A stretch of 64,000 bases of DNA, taken from contig NZ_CATYWO010000001.1 of the NCBI RefSeq assembly GCF_958405655.1, positions 372,001-436,000 of the forward strand, given 5' to 3'. The notes below the pieces were generated by a model, which saw nothing but the letters and a program-made list of their open reading frames with translations, was not told where the DNA came from and did no database searches. This document shows, in pieces, positions 44,480-52,348 of the stretch (the first letter of the stretch is position 1; each line of letters begins with the position of its first letter). Origin of the DNA: Ralstonia condita. Its GTDB lineage: Bacteria; Pseudomonadota; Gammaproteobacteria; Burkholderiales; Burkholderiaceae. A program made the translations under genes and the position numbers.

Positions 44480-47476
44480 ATGCTTCTGACCCGCAAACCG
44501 GCGGTAGAGGACGCCAAAGCCGCCCCGGCCCGCCGCCAAGGCGCCTCGTCGCTCGCCGGCAGTCTCGCGCGCAGCCTGGCCGGCGCACTGCCGACCATGG
44601 ACCGCCGCACGTTCCTCAAACGCTCCGGCATCGGCGTTGGAGCCGGGCTGGCGGCCACGCAGCTCTCGCTCGTCAAGAAGTCGGTCGTGGGCGACGCCCA
44701 GGCCGCCGAAGGCAAGGGCGACATCGTCGTGCGCCGCACGGTGTGCTCGCATTGCTCGGTCGGCTGCTCGGTGGACGCCGTGGTGCAGAACGGCGTCTGG
44801 GTACGCCAGAACCCGGTATTCGATTCGCCGATCAACATGGGCTCGCACTGCGCCAAGGGCGCCGCGTTGCGCGAGCACGGCCATGGCGAATATCGCCTGA
44901 AGACGCCGATGAAGCTCGTCGACGGTCGCTACCAGCGCATCAGCTGGGAGCAGGCGCTCAACGAGATCGTCGCCAAGATGCAGACGATCCGCCAGGAGAC
45001 CGGGCCCGACTCGTTCTTCTTTGTCGGTTCGTCCAAGCACGGCAACGAACAGTCGTACCTGCTGCGCAAGTGGGTGTCGTTCTTCGGCACCAACAATTGC
45101 GACCACCAGGCACGTATCTGCCACAGCACCACCGTGGCCGGCGTGGCCAACACGTGGGGCTACGGCGCGATGACGAACTCGTACAACGACATGCAGAACG
45201 CCAAGTGCGCGCTGTATATCGGCTCGAACGCGGCCGAGGCGCATCCGGTGTCGATGCTGCATCTGCTGCACGCCAAGGAAACCGGCTGCAAGGTCATCGT
45301 CGTCGACCCGCGCTACACGCGCACGGCCGCCAAGTCCGATGAATACGTGCGCATCCGCTCGGGCACGGACATCGCCTTCCTGTTCGGTGTGCTGTATCAC
45401 ATCTTCAAGAACGGCTGGGAAGACAAGCAATACATCCACGACCGCGTCTACGGTATGGACAAGGTGCGCGAGGAAGTGCTCGCCAAATGGACGCCGGACA
45501 AGGTCGAGGAAGTGTGCGGCGTGCCCGAGGCACAGGTGCATAAGGTCGCCGAGATGATGGCGATGAACCGCCCGAGCACGCTGGTGTGGTGCATGGGTCA
45601 GACGCAGCACACCATCGGCAACGCCATCGTGCGCGCCTCGTGCATCGTGCAACTGGCCTTGGGCAACATCGGCAAGTCGGGCGGCGGCGCCAACATCTTC
45701 CGCGGCCACGACAACGTGCAGGGCGCGACCGACGTGGGTCCGAATCCCGATTCGCTGCCGGGCTACTACGGCCTGGCCACGGGTGCATGGAAGCACTTTG
45801 CCTCGGTCTGGGGCGTGGATTACGACTGGATCAAGGGCCGCTTCGCCTCGCAGGCGATGATGGAGAAGTCCGGCACGACCGTGTCGCGCTGGGCGGATGC
45901 GGTGCTCGAAAAGAACGATCTGATCGATCAGGACAACAACGTCCGCGCGGTCTTTTACTGGGGCCACGCGCCCAACTCGCAGACGCGCGGGATGGACATC
46001 AAGCGCGCGCTCGACAAGCTTGATCTGCTGGTCGTGATCGACCCGTACCCCTCTGCCACGGCGGCGATGGCCAACATGCCCTCGGCAGACGGCACGCCGC
46101 CGAATCCGAACCGTGCCGTCTATCTGCTGCCGGCCGCCACGCAGTTCGAAACGTCAGGCTCGTGCACGGCATCGAACCGCTCGCTGCAATGGCGCGAGAA
46201 GGTCATCGAGCCGCTGTTCGAGTCGCAGCCCGACCACGTGATCATGCAGGCGTTTGCCGATCGCCTTGGCTTTGGCAAGGAGCTGTCGAAGAACTGCAAG
46301 ATCACCGAATACAAGCGCGCTGGCATGACCTGGCGCGAGCCCGAGATCGAATCGATCCTGCGCGAGATCAATCGTGGCAACTGGACCATCGGCTACACGG
46401 GGCAATCGCCGGAACGCCTGAAGGCTCACATGCGCAACATGCATCTGTTTGATGTGCGCACGCTGCGCTGCAATGGCGGCAAGGATGCCGAAACCGGCTA
46501 CGACCTCACCGGCGACTTTTTCGGTCTGCCGTGGCCGTGCTATGGCACGCCGGAGCTCAAGCACCCGGGCTCGCCCAACCTGTACGACACCAGCAAGCAC
46601 GTCATGGACGGCGGCGGCAACTTCCGCGCGAACTTTGGCGTTGAGCGCGACGGCGTCAACCTGCTGGCCGAAGACGGCTCGTTCTCGCTGGGCTCCGAAC
46701 TGACGACCGGCTACCCCGAGTTCGATCACGTGTTCCTGAAGAAGCTCGGCTGGTGGGACGACCTGACCGATGCCGAGAAGAAGGCAGCCGAAGGCAAGAA
46801 CTGGAAGACCGACTTGTCCGGGGGCATCCAGCGCGTGGCCATGAAGCATGGCTGCCATCCGTTCGGCAATGCCAAGGCTCGCGCCGTGGTGTGGAATTTC
46901 CCGGATGCCATTCCGCAGCATCGCGAACCGTTGTATTCGACGCGGCCCGACATGGTCGCGAAGTATCCGACGCACGACGACAAGAAGACCTTCTGGCGAC
47001 TGCCCACGCTGTACAAGACGGTGCAGCAGCGCAATATCGAGAACAAGGTCTACGAGAAATTCCCGATCATCCTGACGTCCGGCCGCCTGGTCGAGTACGA
47101 GGGTGGCGGCGAGGAGACGCGCTCCAACCCGTGGCTTGCCGAGTTGCAGCAGGAGAACTTTGTCGAGATCAACCCGAAGGCGGCAGCCGACCGGGGCATC
47201 CGCCACAACGACTTCGTCTGGGTCAAGACGCCGACTGGCGCCCAGATCAAGGTGCGCGCGCTGGTAACGGAGCGTGTGGGCGTGGACCACGCCTTCATCC
47301 CATTCCACTTCTCGGGCTGGTGGCAAGGCAAGGACCTGCTTGGTTATTACCCGGAGGGCGCCCACCCGATCGTGCGTGGTGAGGCCGTCAACACAGCCAC
47401 CACTTACGGTTATGACTCGGTGACGATGATGCAGGAAACGAAAACGACGGTCTGCCAGATCGAGCGTTTCGCATAA
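44480..47476 (+). CDS. Formate dehydrogenase major subunit (Mo/W-bis-MGD, cysteine type)
   Basis: The catalytic subunit that oxidises formate to CO2, 998 residues. A Tat motif, RRTFLKRSG, lies at residues 42-50 after an unusually long N-terminus; the in-frame ATG at 44597 is an alternative start. The Fe4S4 site VCSHCSVGCSVDAVVQNG is near 88. The metal-ligand position is Cys214 in DHQARICHS, where E. coli FdnG has selenocysteine. The enzyme would act in the periplasm with the two following subunits. Confidence 0.95.
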   Translation: MLLTRKPAVEDAKAAPARRQGASSLAGSLARSLAGALPTMDRRTFLKRSGIGVGAGLAATQLSLVKKSVVGDAQAAEGKGDIVVRRTVCSHCSVGCSVDAVVQNGVWVRQNPVFDSPINMGSHCAKGAALREHGHGEYRLKTPMKLVDGRYQRISWEQALNEIVAKMQTIRQETGPDSFFFVGSSKHGNEQSYLLRKWVSFFGTNNCDHQARICHSTTVAGVANTWGYGAMTNSYNDMQNAKCALYIGSNAAEAHPVSMLHLLHAKETGCKVIVVDPRYTRTAAKSDEYVRIRSGTDIAFLFGVLYHIFKNGWEDKQYIHDRVYGMDKVREEVLAKWTPDKVEEVCGVPEAQVHKVAEMMAMNRPSTLVWCMGQTQHTIGNAIVRASCIVQLALGNIGKSGGGANIFRGHDNVQGATDVGPNPDSLPGYYGLATGAWKHFASVWGVDYDWIKGRFASQAMMEKSGTTVSRWADAVLEKNDLIDQDNNVRAVFYWGHAPNSQTRGMDIKRALDKLDLLVVIDPYPSATAAMANMPSADGTPPNPNRAVYLLPAATQFETSGSCTASNRSLQWREKVIEPLFESQPDHVIMQAFADRLGFGKELSKNCKITEYKRAGMTWREPEIESILREINRGNWTIGYTGQSPERLKAHMRNMHLFDVRTLRCNGGKDAETGYDLTGDFFGLPWPCYGTPELKHPGSPNLYDTSKHVMDGGGNFRANFGVERDGVNLLAEDGSFSLGSELTTGYPEFDHVFLKKLGWWDDLTDAEKKAAEGKNWKTDLSGGIQRVAMKHGCHPFGNAKARAVVWNFPDAIPQHREPLYSTRPDMVAKYPTHDDKKTFWRLPTLYKTVQQRNIENKVYEKFPIILTSGRLVEYEGGGEETRSNPWLAELQQENFVEINPKAAADRGIRHNDFVWVKTPTGAQIKVRALVTERVGVDHAFIPFHFSGWWQGKDLLGYYPEGAHPIVRGEAVNTATTYGYDSVTMMQETKTTVCQIERFA

Positions 47477-47488
47477 CGGGGAGCGATC

Positions 47489-48157
47489 ATGGCACGCATG
47501 AAATTCATCTGTGACAGCGAGCGCTGCATCGAATGCAACGCCTGCGCCACAGCTTGCAAGAACGAACACGAAGTGCCCTGGGGCGTGAACCGACGCCGCG
47601 TGGTCACCATCAACGACGGCATGATCGGCGCGGAGAAATCCATCTCCGTGGCGTGCATGCATTGCTCGGATGCCCCGTGCATGGCGGTGTGCCCGGTGGA
47701 CTGCTTCTACCGCACCGAAGACGGCGTCGTGCTGCACGACAAGGACGTCTGCATCGGCTGCGGCTACTGCTCGTATGCCTGCCCGTTCGGCGCGCCGCAG
47801 TTCCCGAGCCAGGGCACGTTTGGCGTGCGCGGCAAGATGGACAAGTGCACGTTCTGCGCGGGTGGCCCGGAGAAGAACGGCAGCGAGGAAGAATTCGAGA
47901 AGTACGGCCGCAATCGTCTGGCCGAAGGCAAGCTGCCGCTGTGCGCGGAGATGTGCTCGACCAAGGCGCTGCTCGGCGGCGACGGCGATGTGATCTCGGA
48001 CATCTTGCGCAATCGGGTCATGAAACGGGGCAAGGGCGCCGATCTGTTCGGGTGGGGTACGGCTTATGGCGGTGCGCATGGCAAGGGTGGCCAGGCAGGT
48101 CCGGCTGCTCAACCCGGAAGCGCCGCGCCCGCCTCGGTGCCGGGAGCGCAATCATGA
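47489..48157 (+). CDS. Formate dehydrogenase iron-sulfur (beta) subunit
   Basis: A 222-residue electron-transfer subunit with four 4Fe-4S sites: CIECNACATACK, CMHCSDAPCMAVCP, CIGCGYCSYACP, and CTFCAGG with a late CAEMC. It carries electrons from the molybdenum subunit to the cytochrome b. The C-terminal helix of FdnH is missing. A Gly/Ala-rich tail takes its place. It follows the large subunit by 12 bases and overlaps the next gene by four. Confidence 0.94.
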   Translation: MARMKFICDSERCIECNACATACKNEHEVPWGVNRRRVVTINDGMIGAEKSISVACMHCSDAPCMAVCPVDCFYRTEDGVVLHDKDVCIGCGYCSYACPFGAPQFPSQGTFGVRGKMDKCTFCAGGPEKNGSEEEFEKYGRNRLAEGKLPLCAEMCSTKALLGGDGDVISDILRNRVMKRGKGADLFGWGTAYGGAHGKGGQAGPAAQPGSAAPASVPGAQS

Positions 48158-48399
48158 GCCCGCGCACAAGAGCAGCCAGTGTGCTGATCGCACTGGGTGC
48201 CGTGCTGCTGCTCGGCGCCTGCGGTGAGCGCACACAGACGGCATTAGCCTCGTTCCGCAAGAGCGACGCACCCGCTTACCAGGGCGCGGAGGGCGATCCG
48301 TTCATGGCCAAGAACTGGACGCCCGGCGACCGCACGAGCTGGGAGAACCAGATCCGCGCGCGCGGTCAGTATCAGAACGAGTACAACAAGACGCCATGA
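48154..48399 (+). CDS. Small lipoprotein in the formate dehydrogenase operon
   Basis: An 81-residue predicted lipoprotein with signal peptide SVLIALGAVLLLGAC, lipobox LLGAC. The mature 57 residues are polar (AYQGAEGDPFMAKNWTPGD, then SWENQIRARGQYQNEYNK). It is wedged between beta and gamma subunits with ATGA overlaps on both sides, so it is very probably translated and co-expressed. No known fold recognised. It might be an accessory subunit on the periplasmic face. Confidence 0.75.
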   Translation: MSPRTRAASVLIALGAVLLLGACGERTQTALASFRKSDAPAYQGAEGDPFMAKNWTPGDRTSWENQIRARGQYQNEYNKTP

Positions 48400-49580
48400 C
48401 GCGCGCAAGCGGAGGTCCGTCCATGGGCACTTCTTGGAAACATTGGATCATGGCGCTGCTGCTCGGCAGCGCGGCGGCGCTTGCCGGTGCGCAACAGCCG
48501 GCCAGTGCGCCAGCCGCCAGCATGCCGGTGAACCCGGCCGTTCAGTCGGCTCAGCCTCTCTCCAACATCGTCTCGGAAAATGTATTCGACCTGAAAAAGC
48601 GCGACCTTGCCAAGGAAGCGAAGGACCAGGCTGCACGCCGGACGACCCAACCCGGCAATAACGCCCCTGTCTGGCGCGAGGTGAATTCTGACCAGGCGCA
48701 CTACGCCAGCATTCCTGGGCTGGAGGCGGGTGTGCTGATCCAGCGCACGGGGCAGAAATGGCGCTTGTTCCGCAATGGCGTCATTACCGTCTGGGGCGGC
48801 TGGCTGGTCGTGCTGGTGCCGCTTCTGATCTTGGGCGTATTCCTGTGGCGAGGCCCGATTCGGCTGAAGGAAGCGCCTACCGGCCGCGTCATCGAGCGCT
48901 TCACGCCCACCGAGCGCTACGTGCACTGGACCATGGCGATTTCGTTCGTCACCCTTGGCGTGTCGGGCATCATCATGCTCTGGGGCAAGCACTTCCTGCT
49001 GCCCGTGATGGGCCATCAGTTGTTTGGCTGGCTGACGTACGTGCTCAAGAACCTCCACAACCTGCTTGGGCCGCTGTTCACGGTCAGCATCATCGTTGCG
49101 TTCGTGATCTGGGTACGCGACAACCTGCCGCGCAGCGGTGATCTGAAATGGCTGCTGACCCTGGGCGGCATGTTCTCGTCCGAGCACGGTGCCGAAGTGC
49201 CGTCGCATCGCTTCAACGCCGGCGAGAAAATCTGGTTCTGGGTCGGCATGGTTATGCTTGGACTGGTGCTATCGGTGTCAGGCTGGATGCTCGACCGCAT
49301 CGTTCCGGGTGTCGATTACTACCGCAGCACCATGCAACTGGGCGAAATCATCCACGCGATTGCCGCAGTGGGCATCATCTGCCTGTCCCTGGTCCACATC
49401 TACGTCGGCACGATCGGCATGGAAGGCGCATATCGCGCCATGCGCGAAGGCTATGTCGACGAGACCTGGGCCAAGGAGCACCACGAGCTTTGGTACGACG
49501 ACGTCAAGGCCGGCAAGATCCCGGCGCAGCGCTCGCAGCCACCAGCGGCCCGCCCGAGCGAGCAGCCGGCCAAGTTGTGA
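48396..49580 (+). CDS. Formate dehydrogenase cytochrome b (gamma) subunit
   Basis: A membrane subunit of 394 residues. A signal peptide and about 100 periplasmic residues precede the conserved four-helix cytochrome b556 domain. ERFTPTERYVHWTMAISFV holds one haem histidine, LKNLHNLLGPLFTV another, and VGIICLSLVHIYVGTIGMEGAYRAM the late ligands. It passes electrons to quinone. The start at the ATGA overlap is taken; ATG 48423 is another option. The long N-terminal extension is larger than in E. coli FdnI (217 residues). Confidence 0.92.
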   Translation: MTRASGGPSMGTSWKHWIMALLLGSAAALAGAQQPASAPAASMPVNPAVQSAQPLSNIVSENVFDLKKRDLAKEAKDQAARRTTQPGNNAPVWREVNSDQAHYASIPGLEAGVLIQRTGQKWRLFRNGVITVWGGWLVVLVPLLILGVFLWRGPIRLKEAPTGRVIERFTPTERYVHWTMAISFVTLGVSGIIMLWGKHFLLPVMGHQLFGWLTYVLKNLHNLLGPLFTVSIIVAFVIWVRDNLPRSGDLKWLLTLGGMFSSEHGAEVPSHRFNAGEKIWFWVGMVMLGLVLSVSGWMLDRIVPGVDYYRSTMQLGEIIHAIAAVGIICLSLVHIYVGTIGMEGAYRAMREGYVDETWAKEHHELWYDDVKAGKIPAQRSQPPAARPSEQPAKL

Positions 49581-49615
49581 TGCCAGCCAAGGCGATCGAT
49601 TCAAGGAAACTCACC

Positions 49616-49945
49616 ATGTATCCGCTGACAATGAAGCGTGCCCTGGGTACGACCCTTGCTGCCACCGCACTGAGCTTGGCAAGCGGATGGGTCTGCGCCA
49701 AGCTGCCCGCGCCCACGGACGCGCAGAAAGCCAAGGCCGAAGCCGACAAGGCCAAGGCTGCCTGGGGCGACAAGGTGGCCGCATTCCACTTGTGCAAGGC
49801 CCAGGACAAGGCTGTCGGCGCCTACCAGGCCAGTGGCAAGGGCGCCCATACGCAGCCGGGCGCACCGTGTGTCGATCCGGGCCCGTTCGTCCCGCCGGTG
49901 CCTGTCGCCCCCGCCACGGGTCCGGTACCCGCGGCAAAAGGCTGA
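49616..49945 (+). CDS. Hypothetical exported protein after the formate dehydrogenase genes
   Basis: A 109-residue protein with a Sec signal peptide (LGTTLAATALSLASGWVCA). The alanine/lysine-rich segment DAQKAKAEADKAKAAWGDKV follows, then LCKAQDKAVGAYQ. The C-terminus is a proline-rich tail with a second cysteine (APCVDPGPFVPPVPV). The two mature cysteines could form a disulfide. No function recognised. It is 35 bases past the gamma subunit with AAGGAAA upstream, so probably the last gene of that transcript. Confidence 0.65.
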   Translation: MYPLTMKRALGTTLAATALSLASGWVCAKLPAPTDAQKAKAEADKAKAAWGDKVAAFHLCKAQDKAVGAYQASGKGAHTQPGAPCVDPGPFVPPVPVAPATGPVPAAKG

Positions 49946-49958
49946 TCCAGCGCAGATG

Positions 49959-49986
49959 TTGCGCATTCATCATCCGGCAGTACAAT
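49959..49986 (+). promoter_or_regulatory. Sigma-70 promoter for sodC
   Basis: TTGCGC and TACAAT are separated by 16 bases, predicting a start near 49993, about 32 bases before the sodC ATG. This would let sodC be expressed apart from the formate genes. Confidence 0.6.
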
Positions 49987-50024
49987 CGTCCGCTCCCTGA
50001 GTGAACCCTGACTGGAGGTGACAC

Positions 50025-50567
50025 ATGAAGCAACTCGTGATTGGACTTGCCACGATCGGCCTGATGGCTGGCTGCGCATCGAACACCGCGTCGACTGCCA
50101 AGATGGCCGATTCGGGCATGGCGGCTTCGGCAGTGCTGGCGCCCAAGAGTGGCAGCACCGTGCAGGGCAGCGTGAAGCTGGCGCAGCAAGGCGACAATCG
50201 GGTTGCCATGGCCGTGGACATTTCCGGCCTGCCGGCCAACGGCATGTTTGGTTTCCATGTACACGAGAAGGGCGACTGCTCCTCGCCGGACGCCATGAGT
50301 GCAGGCGGCCACTTCAACCCGACCGGACAGCAGCATGGCGATCCGCGCCACGGCGCGCACCATGCCGGCGATATCCCGATGCTGCAGTCGGACGCCAACG
50401 GCAAGGCCGTTGGTTCGATCGTTCTTTCCGGCGTGACGCTCACCCCTGGTCCGACCAGCCTGGTAGGCCATGCGCTGGTTGTGCATGCCGGCAAGGACGA
50501 TTATGTAACCCAGCCCACCGGCAACTCCGGCGGGCGCATCGCCTGCGGCGTGATCGTGGCGAACTGA
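50025..50567 (+). CDS. sodC: Cu/Zn superoxide dismutase, lipoprotein type
   Basis: A 180-residue periplasmic Cu/Zn SOD. The signal peptide ends in LMAGC, so it is probably lipid-anchored. Metal ligands are visible in FGFHVHEKGDCSSPDA, the GGHFNPTG region and HHAGDIPML. The C-terminal NSGGRIACGVIV contains the disulfide cysteine and active-site arginine. It has its own promoter and AGGAGGTG-like ribosome-binding site (TGGAGGTG). Its place between formate dehydrogenase and fdhD is notable. Confidence 0.95.
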   Translation: MKQLVIGLATIGLMAGCASNTASTAKMADSGMAASAVLAPKSGSTVQGSVKLAQQGDNRVAMAVDISGLPANGMFGFHVHEKGDCSSPDAMSAGGHFNPTGQQHGDPRHGAHHAGDIPMLQSDANGKAVGSIVLSGVTLTPGPTSLVGHALVVHAGKDDYVTQPTGNSGGRIACGVIVAN

Positions 50568-50659
50568 TCGCCGGACTGTCGCGCCCGTCCGAGGATGGGC
50601 GCCTGCCGGCTGCCGATGCGCACGCTTGCCGTGCGCATTTTTGTTTGAACGAAAACCTG

Positions 50660-51535
50660 ATGCCACTGCGCCCCGAACTGACCAACGCTTCTGTTCCGCT
50701 TCTCGACGAGGTCGAAGTCCTCGACGAGCTGGGCCGTGCACGCACGGTCCACATCCCTGGCGAACGGCCGCTGACGGTCTATCTCGACAAGCGCGAACTG
50801 GTGACGCTGATGACGCTGGGCGGCGCGCCCGAAGCCCTGGTGCTCGGTTATTTGCGCAACCAGCGTCTGGTCGGCAGCGTGGCAGAGATCGCCTCCGTGC
50901 AGGTCGACTGGGAGACCGAATCGGCCGCCGTCACGACGCGCGGCGGGATCGCCGACCTCGATGAGAAGACCGCCCGACGCACTGTCACCACGGGCTGCGG
51001 GCAGGGCACCGTGTTCGGGTCGCTGATGGACGAGATTGACGCCATCCACCTGCCGCCCGAGGCGCGCATGACGCAGACGACGCTGTACCGCGTGGTCGAT
51101 ACCATCCGCCTGCAGCAATCGATCTACAAACAGGCGGGCTCGGTGCACGGCTGCGCGCTGTTCGATGCACGCGGCGAGCTGTTGATCTTCATTGAAGACG
51201 TCGGCCGCCACAACGCGGTGGACGCCATCGCCGGCCGGATGTGGCTCGAAGGCATGGACGGCGGCGACAAGATTTTCTACACCACCGGGCGCCTCACCTC
51301 CGAGATGGTCATCAAGGGCGCGCAGATGGGGATTCCGTTCCTGCTGTCGCGCTCGGGCGTCACGCAGATGGGCCACCAGATGGCGCAGCGTGTCAATCTG
51401 ACGCTGTTTGCGCGGTGCACTGGCCGACACTTCCTGCTCTATAGCGGACGTGAACGTTTTGTGGCCGAACCTGAGATGGCGGGCGTCGTCGGCCCTCGCG
51501 GTGAACTGTCCCAAGCCGTGGCGTCGGGGCATTAA
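50660..51535 (+). CDS. fdhD: Formate dehydrogenase accessory sulfurtransferase FdhD
   Basis: Transfers sulfur from IscS to the molybdenum cofactor of formate dehydrogenase. The 291 residues contain the FdhD core: VYLDKRELVTLMTLGGAPEALVLGYL, then TTGCGQGTVFG, VHGCALFD, and EDVGRHNAVDAIAGRM. E. coli has CGLC in the loop; here it is CGQG, so only the first cysteine (about Cys113) remains. The start was set at the ATG before MPLRPELTN; the longer frame is a sodC shadow. Confidence 0.93.
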   Translation: MPLRPELTNASVPLLDEVEVLDELGRARTVHIPGERPLTVYLDKRELVTLMTLGGAPEALVLGYLRNQRLVGSVAEIASVQVDWETESAAVTTRGGIADLDEKTARRTVTTGCGQGTVFGSLMDEIDAIHLPPEARMTQTTLYRVVDTIRLQQSIYKQAGSVHGCALFDARGELLIFIEDVGRHNAVDAIAGRMWLEGMDGGDKIFYTTGRLTSEMVIKGAQMGIPFLLSRSGVTQMGHQMAQRVNLTLFARCTGRHFLLYSGRERFVAEPEMAGVVGPRGELSQAVASGH

Positions 51536-51640
51536 GCGGCTGGCGCTGGCCGTTGCAAGGTATCGGCCACCACAGGGTTTTCCATCACAGGTTTGGGAGT
51601 ACAATCCGCCTTCCGATGCGGGCCCGGCCGCCGGCGTGAC

Positions 51641-51683
51641 CAAATGGGGACAGTTTTCGCACCGCGAAGCCTGCCCCCATTTG
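51641..51683. repeat. 43-nt imperfect palindrome in the dcd leader
   Basis: Outer arms CAAATGGGG and CCCCATTTG (9 bp, perfect) enclose CAG/CTG and an inner TTCGC-ACC-GCGAA hairpin, with only small mismatches between. It ends 25 bases before the dcd start, downstream of a TACAAT hexamer. It may be a leader hairpin or a REP-like element. Confidence 0.75.
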
Positions 51684-51708
51684 TTCATCCAAGGTACCTG
51701 GACGCTCC

Positions 51709-52275
51709 ATGAGCATCAAATCCGACAAGTGGATCCGCCGCATGGCCGAGCAGCACGGCATGATCGAGCCGTTCGAGCCCGGCCAGGTGCGTGAATCCGA
51801 CGGCCGCCGCATCGTTTCCTACGGCACGTCGAGCTACGGCTACGACATCCGCTGCGCCGACGAATTCAAGATCTTCACCAACATCAACAGCACCATCGTC
51901 GATCCGAAGAACTTCGACGAGAAGTCGTTTGTCGACTTCAAGGGCGATGTGTGCATCATCCCGCCGAACTCGTTCGCGCTGGCCCGCACGATGGAGTATT
52001 TCCGCATCCCGCGCACGGTGCTGACCGTGTGCCTGGGCAAGAGCACGTACGCGCGCTGCGGGATCATCGTCAACGTCACGCCGTTCGAGCCCGAGTGGGA
52101 AGGCTACGTGACGCTGGAGTTCTCCAACACCACGCCGCTGCCCGCCAAGATCTACGCCGGCGAAGGCTGCGCGCAGGTGCTGTTCTTCGAGAGCGACGAG
52201 GAATGCGAAACCTCGTACAAGGATCGTGGTGGCAAGTACCAGGGCCAGCACGGCGTGACGCTGCCCAAGACCTAG
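51709..52275 (+). CDS. dcd: dCTP deaminase
   Basis: Deaminates dCTP to dUTP for thymidylate synthesis. The 188 residues are the standard length. Family motifs are GTSSYGYDIRCADEF near residue 43, TVCLGKSTYARCGIIVNVTPFEPEWEGYVTLEF is the region at ~105-137, and GKYQGQHGVTLP at the C-terminus. The glutamate of EPEWEG is the expected catalytic residue. The gene precedes the decarboxylase by 73 bases, as in related Burkholderiales. Confidence 0.96.
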   Translation: MSIKSDKWIRRMAEQHGMIEPFEPGQVRESDGRRIVSYGTSSYGYDIRCADEFKIFTNINSTIVDPKNFDEKSFVDFKGDVCIIPPNSFALARTMEYFRIPRTVLTVCLGKSTYARCGIIVNVTPFEPEWEGYVTLEFSNTTPLPAKIYAGEGCAQVLFFESDEECETSYKDRGGKYQGQHGVTLPKT

Positions 52276-52348
52276 TTTTTGTAGTCCGTTTCCGCGCGTT
52301 CAGGCGTATCCGGAGCGGTGCCTTTAGCTTCATCCATAAGGAACCACG

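Noticed and set aside
45119..45121. Possible selenocysteine codon in the formate dehydrogenase large subunit
   Set aside because: The metal-ligand position is TGC (cysteine), not TGA, so no selenocysteine insertion element is needed.
44468..45967. 499-codon minus-strand frame opposite the formate dehydrogenase gene
   Set aside because: It is an antisense shadow; the plus strand carries cofactor-binding motifs throughout.
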